Positions 8,604-15,082 of a DNA stretch of 36,603 bases are shown here, in pieces. The notes beneath the pieces were generated by a model. It searched no databases and was not told the DNA's origin. It saw only the letters and a list, made by a program, of their open reading frames with translations. Each line of letters begins with the position of its first letter. Position 1 is the first letter of the stretch. The position numbers were made by a program, and so were the translations under genes. Source of the DNA: Pseudomonadota bacterium (GTDB taxonomy: Bacteria > Pseudomonadota > Alphaproteobacteria > Acetobacterales > Acetobacteraceae); NCBI GenBank assembly GCA_021784255.1, contig JAJXSZ010000003.1, positions 1 to 36,603 on the forward strand. Reading direction: 5' to 3'.

Positions 8604-9098
8604 TCAGTCCGGACGCGCTGTGGCCAGCGGCAGCGGATCGAGCATGGTGTTCAGCCGCCCGGCGGCGAGGGCGGCGAAGACGGCGAGCAGGGCGTGGCGG
8701 CGCGCGGTTGGCAGCCGGTGCTCCGGCGCGGCGCGCAGTTCCACCGCCTCCCCATCCGCCGCGACGATCAGGCCCGCGGTCTCGGGGATCAGCGCGCGGG
8801 GGAAATCGGTATCGACGGCAAAGAACAGCCGGTCGCAATACTCACGGTATTCATGCCATTTCCTGTCGCTCTCGTAGTCGGTGCGTCCCGATTTCACCTC
8901 GATGCAGATGAAGCCGCGATCGGGCAGCAGCGCCAGGATATCGGCGCGCCGGCCATTGGGCAGCGACACCTCCGTGAGCGGCGCCCAACCGCGTGCGCGG
9001 CAGAAGCGGGAGGCAGCGCGATGGATCGCGCGCGTGCGTGCCGCCGCGTCCGAGGTCTCGCTCACCCGGTCGTCGGGTCCATGCGCCGCGCTGCTCAT
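8604..9098 (-). CDS. mmcB: MmcB-family DNA repair nuclease
   Basis: A 164-residue protein of the MmcB family, linked in alphaproteobacteria to SOS-dependent tolerance of mitomycin C damage. The conserved core has the PD-(D/E)xK nuclease arrangement: Glu43 in LTEVSLPNGRRAD, Asp53, then Glu67-Val-Lys69 in ICIEVKSG, followed by DYESDRKWHEYREYCDRLFFAV. The ATG at 9098 is chosen over the longer frame starting at 9242 because the extra 48 residues are low-complexity and overlap the upstream gene. It follows the carbinolamine dehydratase gene by 13 bases. Enzymatic activity is a family prediction. Confidence 0.88.
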   Translation of the reverse strand: MSSAAHGPDDRVSETSDAAARTRAIHRAASRFCRARGWAPLTEVSLPNGRRADILALLPDRGFICIEVKSGRTDYESDRKWHEYREYCDRLFFAVDTDFPRALIPETAGLIVAADGEAVELRAAPEHRLPTARRHALLAVFAALAAGRLNTMLDPLPLATARPD

Positions 9099-9111
9099 GC
9101 GTCGTCGGGGC

Positions 9112-9426
9112 TCATGCGCCCGCATCGCCCATCGGTGCCATCCCGACCAGGCGGTCGATCGCCCGCGCGAGATCGAGATCGCGCGCCGTGAGGCCGCCCG
9201 CGTCATGCGTCGAGAGCACGATGTCCACCCGGTTGTAGACATTCGACCACTCCGGGTGATGATCGAGCTTCTCGGCGAGCAGGGCCACGCGGGTCATGAA
9301 GGCGAAGGCACCGGAAAAGTCAGCGAAACGGAAAGAGCGGGCAATGGCGTCCCGGCCTTCCACCAATTCCCATGCCGGCGGGATCTGTCTGCGCTGCACC
9401 CTGGTGAGTTTCGCTATACGGACCAC
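9112..9426 (-). CDS. phhB: Pterin-4a-carbinolamine dehydratase
   Basis: A 104-residue enzyme that dehydrates 4a-hydroxytetrahydrobiopterin, recycling the pterin cofactor of aromatic amino acid hydroxylases; members without a hydroxylase partner also exist. The catalytic signature is present: EKLDHHPEWSNVYNRVDI (His56, His57, Pro58, Trp60) then STHDAGGLTARD (His74, Asp75). The GTG at 9426 is chosen because it gives the usual length, with GGGAG ten bases upstream; the frame remains open further upstream but is then unlike the family. No phenylalanine hydroxylase gene is seen nearby. It diverges from the metallopeptidase gene with only 21 bases between the two starts. Confidence 0.88.
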   Translation of the reverse strand: MVRIAKLTRVQRRQIPPAWELVEGRDAIARSFRFADFSGAFAFMTRVALLAEKLDHHPEWSNVYNRVDIVLSTHDAGGLTARDLDLARAIDRLVGMAPMGDAGA

Positions 9427-9447
9427 GGTCTTTCTCCCGGGTTGGCA

Positions 9448-9840
9448 ATGAAGGGCACGCTGGCGCCGGATGCCGAGCTGATCGCTGCCATCGCCGAGCG
9501 GGCGCTGGAGGCGATCCCGGAGCGGCTGCGCCGCCATGTGCGCGGGGTCGGCATCATGGTCGATGAGCTCGCCGATGACGAGACGCTGCACGAAATGGGC
9601 ATCGACAGCCCCTACGATCTGACCGGCCTCTACGACGGTATTCCCTGGGGCGAGAAGGATTCCGGCGCGATACCGCCGCGGCCGGATACGATCCATCTCT
9701 ACCGCCAGGCGATCCTGCTGGAATGGATCGAGACCGGCGAGACGCTGGAGCGGCTGGTCCGCAACGTGTTGATCCACGAGATCGCCCATCATTTCGGCTT
9801 CAGCGATGCGGCGATCGCGCGCCTGGAGCGGGAAGAATGA
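9448..9840 (+). CDS. Small zincin-like metallopeptidase family protein
   Basis: A 130-residue protein of the small bacterial metallopeptidase family once called DUF1025. The zinc-binding helix is HEIAHHFGFSD (His110, Glu111, His114) with Asp120 as a probable third ligand. The N-terminal half carries the family-typical segment around GIPWGEKDSGAIPPRPDTIHLY. There is no signal peptide, so it is probably cytosolic. The ATG at 9448 starts the conserved region; longer frames upstream overlap phhB on the other strand. Its 3' end overlaps the convergent uracil-DNA-glycosylase-family gene by 41 bases. Substrate unknown. Confidence 0.88.
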   Translation: MKGTLAPDAELIAAIAERALEAIPERLRRHVRGVGIMVDELADDETLHEMGIDSPYDLTGLYDGIPWGEKDSGAIPPRPDTIHLYRQAILLEWIETGETLERLVRNVLIHEIAHHFGFSDAAIARLEREE

Positions 9841-10423
9841 GCTCGGCGACGCGCGCGCGCAGCACCGGCAGCAGTTCCTGCGCGAACCAGGGGTTGCGCC
9901 GCTCCCAGGCCATGGTGCGCCAGGACGGGTGCGGCAGCGGCAGGAGCCGAGGCTGGTGGCGGCGGAACGCGGCGACATGCTGGGCGACCGGGCCGCGGCC
10001 AAGGTAGCGCGCCTGGGCGTAGCTGCCGACGAGCAGGGTCAGTTCCAGCGCCGGCATCAGCGCGAGCAGGTGCGGGTGCCAGGTGGGCGCGCAGAGCGGG
10101 CGCGGTGGCGCATCGCCGCCTCGCGGCAGGCGGCCGGGATAGCACAGCCCCATCGGAACGATGGCGATGCGCGCGGCGTCGTAAAAGACGTCGGGCCCGA
10201 CCCCCATCCAGGCGCGCAACCTCGCGCCGGAGGGATCGTCCCAGGGAATGCCGCTCGCGTGCACCTTCGTCCCCGGCGCCTGGCCGACGATGAGCAGCCG
10301 CGCCGTTGCCGACACGCGCAGCACCGGGCGCGGGCCGAGCGGCAGGTCGGCGCAGAGGCGGCAGGCACGCGCCTGCGCCACGACCTCGTCAAGGCTGGGG
10401 GCCGGGCGGGTTGAGCAAGACAT
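9800..10423 (-). CDS. Uracil-DNA glycosylase family protein
   Basis: A 207-residue member of the uracil-DNA-glycosylase-like superfamily. Seen are ACRLCADLPLGPRPV (Cys21, Cys24), the uracil-pocket motif LLIVGQAPGTKVH (GQAPG at 47-51) with GIPWDDPSGARLR, and the C-terminal LPLPHPSWRTMAWERRNPWF block. Only the first Cys pair of the iron-sulfur families is obvious, so this looks like the proteobacterial branch whose cluster and substrate range are uncertain. The ATG at 10423 is taken, as residues upstream do not resemble the family. The last 41 bases overlap the metallopeptidase gene on the opposite strand. Confidence 0.85.
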   Translation of the reverse strand: MSCSTRPAPSLDEVVAQARACRLCADLPLGPRPVLRVSATARLLIVGQAPGTKVHASGIPWDDPSGARLRAWMGVGPDVFYDAARIAIVPMGLCYPGRLPRGGDAPPRPLCAPTWHPHLLALMPALELTLLVGSYAQARYLGRGPVAQHVAAFRRHQPRLLPLPHPSWRTMAWERRNPWFAQELLPVLRARVAELILPAPGARSPHR

Positions 10424-10463
10424 GGGCCGGTCATAGCCTGTCGCCAACGTCCTGGAGAGTCGC

Positions 10464-12119
10464 GTGAGTTCATTTCCCTTCGCCTGCGAGAAGCAACCCG
10501 CGACCGGCTCGCGCGGCATGGTGGTGACCAATCACCCGCTGGGCTCGGCCGCGGGCAGCGAGTTGCTGCTCGCCGGCGGCAACGCGGTCGATGCGGCGGT
10601 CGCGGCGCTGTTCGCGCTGACGGTGGTCGAGCCGATGATGGTGGGCGTGCTTGGCGGCGGGCTGATGCATCTTCGCCTCGCCTCGGGCGAGCATCTGGTG
10701 CTGGACGGGCTCAGCACCGCGCCGGCGCGGGCCAGCGCCGCGATGTACGAACCGCTCGCCGAGGCCCTGCCGGACTACCAGGAGACGGCGGGGCGCAAGA
10801 ACCTGGTGGGGCCGCTCGCGGTCGCGGTGCCGGCGGCGCTTGCCGCCTGGTGCGAGGCACTCGCCCGATACGGTACCAGGTCGCTCGCCGAGGTCATGGC
10901 GCCGGCGATCCGCTTCGCCGAGGAGGGGTTCGCGACCACCAGCTATCTGCGCGAATGCGTGGCCGACACGGCAGGCGATCTCGCTCAGGACAAGGAGCTT
11001 GCCGCCATGCTGCTGCCCGGTGGCGAACCGATCCCGGCGGGCACGCGGCTGCGGCGGGCGGATTACGCGGCGAGCCTGCGCATGATCGCAACGGAGGGAC
11101 CGGCGGCGCTCTACCGGGGCCGGCTCGGCCGGGCGCTCGCGGATTTCATGCGTGCCAGCGGCGGTTTGATCGACGAGCAGGATCTGGCTGTCGTGCGGCC
11201 GATCACGCGCGCGCCGATCCGCACCACCTACCGCGGGCATGAAATCCTCGGGCCGCCGCCACCGTCCTCGGCGGGGGTCCATATCGCGCAGATGCTGGCG
11301 ATCCTGGAGGGATTCGACATCGCGCGGCTCGGCTTCGCGACGCCGGATGGCGTGCATCTGCTCGCCGAGGTGCTGAAGATCGCGTTTGCCGATCGTGCCG
11401 TCGCCACCGCCGATCCGGCATTCGTCGACGTGCCGGTGGAGCGGCTGATCTCGCGTGCCTATGCCACCCAGCGCCGCGCCGCGATCGCCATGGACCGGGC
11501 GCAGGACTGGCAGCCGGGCGTGGCGCTCGCGGAATCGGCCGACACGACGCACGTCACCGTCGCCGACCACGACGGCAACGTCGTCGCCGCGACGCAGACC
11601 ATCAACGGCCTGTTCGGCGCGCGCATCGCGGTGCCCGGAACCGGCCTGATCTGCAACAACTACATGTACAATTTCGATCCGCATCCCGGGCGCGCGCTGT
11701 CCATCGCGCCGGGCAAGCGGGTCTTCACCTCCATGGCGCCGATGATCGCGCTGCGCGAGGGCCGGCTCGCCTTCGCGCTCGGGCTGCCGGGTGCCCTGCG
11801 CATCTTCGGCTCGGCGATGCAGGCGATGGTCAACCTCATCGACCATCGCATGACGCCGCAACAGGCCGTCGAGGCGCCGCGTGTCTGGACCCAGGGGCAT
11901 CTGCTGGAACTGGAACCAGCGATTCCCGAGGCGACCGCGGCGGCGCTCGCCGCGCGCGGCCATCGCCTCGCCCGCGTGCCGCGCGTCGCCGGCGGCATGA
12001 ACGCGATCGCCTGGGCGGCGGACGGCACGATGACGGGGGCGGCGTGCTGGCGCGCGGACGGTACGCCGGTTGCCGCCGCCGGCGGCCTGGCGCGCCCCGG
12101 CGTGCGCTTTTCGATCTGA
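10464..12119 (+). CDS. Gamma-glutamyltransferase family protein
   Basis: A 551-residue N-terminal-nucleophile hydrolase-type protein. It should self-cleave before Thr361 in the ADTTHVTVADHDGNVVA segment, giving a large and a small subunit. Other blocks match the family: NAVDAAVAALFALTVVEP near residue 40-57, GPPPPSSAGVHIAQML, NGLFGARIAVPGTGLICNN and the C-terminal TSMAPMIAL. No signal peptide is visible, unlike secreted GGTs such as E. coli Ggt, so a cytosolic role with another gamma-glutamyl or related amide substrate is possible. The GTG start at 10464 has a GGAGAG ribosome site. It lies 11 bases ahead of the hydroxyacid dehydrogenase, so both are likely co-expressed. Confidence 0.9.
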   Translation: MSSFPFACEKQPATGSRGMVVTNHPLGSAAGSELLLAGGNAVDAAVAALFALTVVEPMMVGVLGGGLMHLRLASGEHLVLDGLSTAPARASAAMYEPLAEALPDYQETAGRKNLVGPLAVAVPAALAAWCEALARYGTRSLAEVMAPAIRFAEEGFATTSYLRECVADTAGDLAQDKELAAMLLPGGEPIPAGTRLRRADYAASLRMIATEGPAALYRGRLGRALADFMRASGGLIDEQDLAVVRPITRAPIRTTYRGHEILGPPPPSSAGVHIAQMLAILEGFDIARLGFATPDGVHLLAEVLKIAFADRAVATADPAFVDVPVERLISRAYATQRRAAIAMDRAQDWQPGVALAESADTTHVTVADHDGNVVAATQTINGLFGARIAVPGTGLICNNYMYNFDPHPGRALSIAPGKRVFTSMAPMIALREGRLAFALGLPGALRIFGSAMQAMVNLIDHRMTPQQAVEAPRVWTQGHLLELEPAIPEATAAALAARGHRLARVPRVAGGMNAIAWAADGTMTGAACWRADGTPVAAAGGLARPGVRFSI

Positions 12120-12130
12120 AGGGGGGCGGC

Positions 12131-13096
12131 GTGAGCGAAACCGTCGTCATTCTCGACATGATGAATCCGGCGCGCGCGGACAGGCTGCGCGCGCTGCTGC
12201 CCGAGGGGATGGTGCTGATCCACGCCACCGAGCGCGGCGAGGCGCACCGCTGCGCCATCATCGCCGAGGCGGACTACGCCATCACCGGCCAGGTGGAAGT
12301 GACCGGCACCGTGCTGCGCGCGGCCAGGCGCCTCAGGCTGCTGCACAAATGGGGCGTCGGCGTCGACAACATCGACCTCGCGGCCGCGAAGGCGTGTGGC
12401 ATCGTGGTGGCGCGCACCACCGGCAGCAATGCGATCGCGGTCGCCGAGCACGCGACCGGGCTGATGCTCGCGGCACTGCGCAACATCGGCTATGGCCATG
12501 CGGAGCTGCGCGAGGGACGCTGGGCGGGCAGCGCCATGCCGCAGGAGGCGCGGCTGCTGTCCGGCAAGACGGTGGGCATCGTCGGCTTCGGCGCCATCGG
12601 CCGCAGCGTGGCGCGCCTGCTGGCGGGCTTCGGCTGCACCATCCTCTACAACAAGCCGACGCCGCTGCCGCCGGCGGAGGAGCAGGCGCTCGGCGTGGCC
12701 TACGCGACGCTGGCCGAGATGCTGCCCAGGGTCGATGTGCTGTCGCTGCACTGCCCGCTGGTGGCTGCCACCGCGAAGCTGATCGATGCCGCGGCGCTGG
12801 CGGCGATGAAGCCCAGCGCGGTCCTGGTCAATGTTTCGCGTGGCGGCGTGGTCGACGAGATGGCCCTGGTCGAGGCGTTACGTCATCGTATCATCCATGC
12901 CGCAGCGGTGGATGTCTACGAGACCGAGCCGGTGCCGGCCGATCACCCGCTGCTCAAGCTGCCCAATGCCGTCGTCACGCCGCATCTCGCGGCGGGGGCG
13001 GCCGACAATTTCGTGCCCACCGTGACGCGGATGTTCGACAACATGCGCCGCTGCGGCCGCGGCGAGGCGATCCGCGACGGCGATCGCGTCGTCTGA
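12131..13096 (+). CDS. D-isomer-specific 2-hydroxyacid dehydrogenase (NAD-binding)
   Basis: A 321-residue Rossmann-fold oxidoreductase interconverting a 2-hydroxy acid and a 2-oxo acid in the cytosol. The dinucleotide fold motif GIVGFGAIGRS is at about residues 149-159. The catalytic triad is readable: Arg237 in VNVSRGGVVDE, Glu266 in VYETEPVPADHP, and His285 in VVTPHLAAG. The substrate-loop region KWGVGVDNIDLAAAKACGI is also typical. The GTG at 12131 is preferred, with a purine-rich AAGGGGGG upstream; a longer frame overlaps the preceding gene. The exact substrate (glycerate, glyoxylate or phosphoglycerate type) is not decidable. The stop lies in a 17-base duplication. Confidence 0.9.
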   Translation: MSETVVILDMMNPARADRLRALLPEGMVLIHATERGEAHRCAIIAEADYAITGQVEVTGTVLRAARRLRLLHKWGVGVDNIDLAAAKACGIVVARTTGSNAIAVAEHATGLMLAALRNIGYGHAELREGRWAGSAMPQEARLLSGKTVGIVGFGAIGRSVARLLAGFGCTILYNKPTPLPPAEEQALGVAYATLAEMLPRVDVLSLHCPLVAATAKLIDAAALAAMKPSAVLVNVSRGGVVDEMALVEALRHRIIHAAAVDVYETEPVPADHPLLKLPNAVVTPHLAAGAADNFVPTVTRMFDNMRRCGRGEAIRDGDRVV

Positions 13097-13117
13097 GCCG
13101 TCGCGTCGTCTGAGCCG
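13084..13117. repeat. 17-base tandem duplication over a stop codon
   Basis: The 17-base unit beginning TCGCGTCGTCTGAG occurs twice in a row (13084-13100 and 13101-13117). The first copy contains the dehydrogenase stop, and the second ends directly at the stop of the convergent thpR gene. It adds a second in-line TGA. Probably a slippage duplication without function. Confidence 0.8.
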
Positions 13118-13651
13118 TCAGGCCAGCGAGTATTCCACCTCCGGTTCGTACGCGGCTTGCTCCTTGCCCAGCCGTGAGCTGAACAGGGTGAAATGCTCGA
13201 CCGCGAACGGATCGGTGCGAAAGAGGTTGTGGCGCTGCACGAAGGCAGCGAGTTTGTCGGGGGCCGCGTTGTCGAGCCGCGCCAGCGAGACATGCGGTGC
13301 GAAGCGCCGGCGCTCGGGCTCGAGCCCGGCCCGTTGCAAAGCCGTTTCGATCTTGCCCTGCAGGTGGTCGAGGCGCTCGTTGCGCTCCACCCCCACCCAA
13401 AGCACCGTCTCGCGACCGGCCTTGGCGAAGGTGCCGATGCCGGCGAGGGTGAGGGCGAAGCGTCGCGCACGCAGGGCGGCGAGGGCGTGGTCCAGCTCCT
13501 CGGCGCGGAACGGCGGCACCTCGCCGATGAAACGCAGGGTGAGGTGGAGGTTCTCCGCCGGCACCCAGCGTGCGCCGGGCACACCGCCACCAAGGGCGGC
13601 CAGCCGCTCGCGCAGGTCCCAGGGCAGTTCCAGGGCAACGAACAGTCTCAT
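13118..13651 (-). CDS. thpR: RNA 2',3'-cyclic phosphodiesterase (2H family)
   Basis: A 177-residue member of the 2H phosphoesterase/LigT family, acting on 2',3'-cyclic phosphate RNA ends. Both H-x-T/S-x motifs are present: HLTL at residues 36-39 and HVSL at 120-123. The N-terminus MRLFVALELPWDLRERL and the FIGEVPPF segment are characteristic. Its ATG overlaps the stop of the upstream esterase gene by four bases (13648-13651), so the two are co-translated on the minus strand. The in vivo RNA target is not known. Confidence 0.92.
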   Translation of the reverse strand: MRLFVALELPWDLRERLAALGGGVPGARWVPAENLHLTLRFIGEVPPFRAEELDHALAALRARRFALTLAGIGTFAKAGRETVLWVGVERNERLDHLQGKIETALQRAGLEPERRRFAPHVSLARLDNAAPDKLAAFVQRHNLFRTDPFAVEHFTLFSSRLGKEQAAYEPEVEYSLA

Positions 13652-14367
13652 GTGTGGCCGACCTCGCCGAGCAGCCTGAGCACCAGCGGCAGGATATGGG
13701 CGACGACGACACGAACGCCGGCGGCATCGGGGTGGATGTGGTCGGGCTGGTCGAGCGACTTGTGGGCGGCGACGCCGGCGAGGAAGAAATCCTCGTAGAT
13801 GACGCCTGGCCGCGCCCCAAGGCGGGCGAACACGGCGCGGAACTCGCGCTCGTATTGCGGGCCGAGATTGGGCGGCGCGTACATCCCGGCGAGCAGTGCT
13901 GGAATGTGCCGGGCCGCGAGCTTGTCCAGGATCGCCGACAGGTTCTTCTCGGTGTTCGCGGGGTCGAGCCCGCGCAGCCCGTCATTGCCCCCAAGTTCGA
14001 CGATCGCTGCATCGGCGCCGCCGGCGAGCACCCAGTCGAGCCGCGCCAGCCCGCCCGCCGTGGTATCGCCCGAGACGGCGCCGTCGATGATGCGGACCGG
14101 GTGCCCGGCCCGCGCCAGCGCTGCCGCGAGCTGTGCCTGGAAGGCATCGGCCGCGGGCAGGCCATAGCCGGCCGAGAGGGAGTCGCCGAGGATGAGCAGG
14201 CGCGGGGCGGATGGCTGGGCCGGGGCAGCCGCGGCCGCGGTGGGCAGCGACCTTGTGAGCAACGACAGGGTGAGCAACGCCAGGGCGAGCAACGACAGGG
14301 TAAACAACCCGCGCCGCGCGAGACCCGGTTGGCGGGACGGCGGGGACGGGCCATATCGCTCAGCCAT
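13648..14367 (-). CDS. TesA-type GDSL/SGNH arylesterase, exported
   Basis: A 239-residue hydrolase of the TesA/arylesterase group. Residues 1-50 look like a Sec signal: a basic n-region, the hydrophobic stretch LFTLSLLALALLTLSLL, and an AAAAAP cleavage zone. SGNH blocks are seen: LILGDSLSAGYGL (Ser63), the block II Gly in DGAVSGDTTAGGL, GGNDGLRG (Asn), and DQPDHIHPDAAG giving the Asp and His. The start ATG at 14367 shares bases with the ATG of the opposite-strand ABC gene; GGAG lies about 11 bases upstream. In E. coli tesA also diverges from ybbA-ybbP, so the neighbourhood appears conserved. Confidence 0.9.
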   Translation of the reverse strand: MAERYGPSPPSRQPGLARRGLFTLSLLALALLTLSLLTRSLPTAAAAAPAQPSAPRLLILGDSLSAGYGLPAADAFQAQLAAALARAGHPVRIIDGAVSGDTTAGGLARLDWVLAGGADAAIVELGGNDGLRGLDPANTEKNLSAILDKLAARHIPALLAGMYAPPNLGPQYEREFRAVFARLGARPGVIYEDFFLAGVAAHKSLDQPDHIHPDAAGVRVVVAHILPLVLRLLGEVGHT

Positions 14368-15082
14368 GGACAGTCTTGCTCCGTCGCCTGCGTCGCGATC
14401 CGCCGTGCCGCCCGCAAGGGGGGTGCGAATCGTCGCCGAGGATCTGCGGCTGACCGTGCCCGCCGCCCATGGGCCGGTCAACATCCTTCGCGGCATCGAC
14501 ATGGTCGTCGAGCCGGGCGAGGCGGTGGGCCTGGTCGGCCCCTCGGGCAGTGGCAAGACCAGCCTGCTGATGGTGCTTGCCGGCCTGGAGCGGCCGACCG
14601 GGGGGCGTGTCCGGCTGGGGGAGGCCGACATCGCGGCAATGGACGAGGACGCGCTGGCGCGTCTGCGCCGCGACGAGATCGGCATCGTGTTCCAGGGCTT
14701 CTACCTCATCCCGACCATGACCGCCTGGGAGAACGTCGCGGTCCCGCTCGAACTCGCCGGCGTGCGGGATGCGCGCAGCAAGGCGGAGGCGGCGCTTGCG
14801 GCCGTCGGTCTGTCGCACCGGCTGCTGCACCGGCCGGACCAGCTTTCCGGCGGCGAGCAGCAGCGCGTGGCGCTGGCCCGCGCGGTCGTCGCCAGGCCGC
14901 GGCTGCTGCTCGCCGATGAGCCGACCGGCAATCTCGACGGCGAGACCGGGCGGCAGGTGATGGACCTGCTGTTCGCGCTGCGCCAATCGAGCGGGGCGAC
15001 GCTGCTGCTCATCACCCACGACAAGGTGCTCGCCGGGCACTGCGACCGTATCGTCGCCATGGCGGACGGCAGGATCGCGTGA
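14366..15082 (+). CDS. ABC transporter ATP-binding protein, YbbA type
   Basis: A 238-residue ATPase of the MacB/LolD-like (type VII) ABC group. Walker A is GPSGSGKT (residues 58-65), the Q-loop is in IGIVFQGFYLIP, the signature is LSGGEQQ (160-166), Walker B is LLADEPTGNLD (181-191), and the H-loop is in LLITHD. By analogy with E. coli YbbA-YbbP it works with the FtsX-like permease that overlaps its stop. The start is uncertain: ATG 14366 has a poor ribosome site and overlaps the tesA start, while GTG 14423 (219 residues) follows an AAGGGG run and fits the E. coli length better. Substrate unknown. Confidence 0.88.
   Translation: MDSLAPSPASRSAVPPARGVRIVAEDLRLTVPAAHGPVNILRGIDMVVEPGEAVGLVGPSGSGKTSLLMVLAGLERPTGGRVRLGEADIAAMDEDALARLRRDEIGIVFQGFYLIPTMTAWENVAVPLELAGVRDARSKAEAALAAVGLSHRLLHRPDQLSGGEQQRVALARAVVARPRLLLADEPTGNLDGETGRQVMDLLFALRQSSGATLLLITHDKVLAGHCDRIVAMADGRIA

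Noticed and set aside
8604..9242. Longer MmcB beginning at 9242
   Set aside because: The extra 48 residues overlap phhB and are unlike the family; ATG 9098 begins just before the conserved core.
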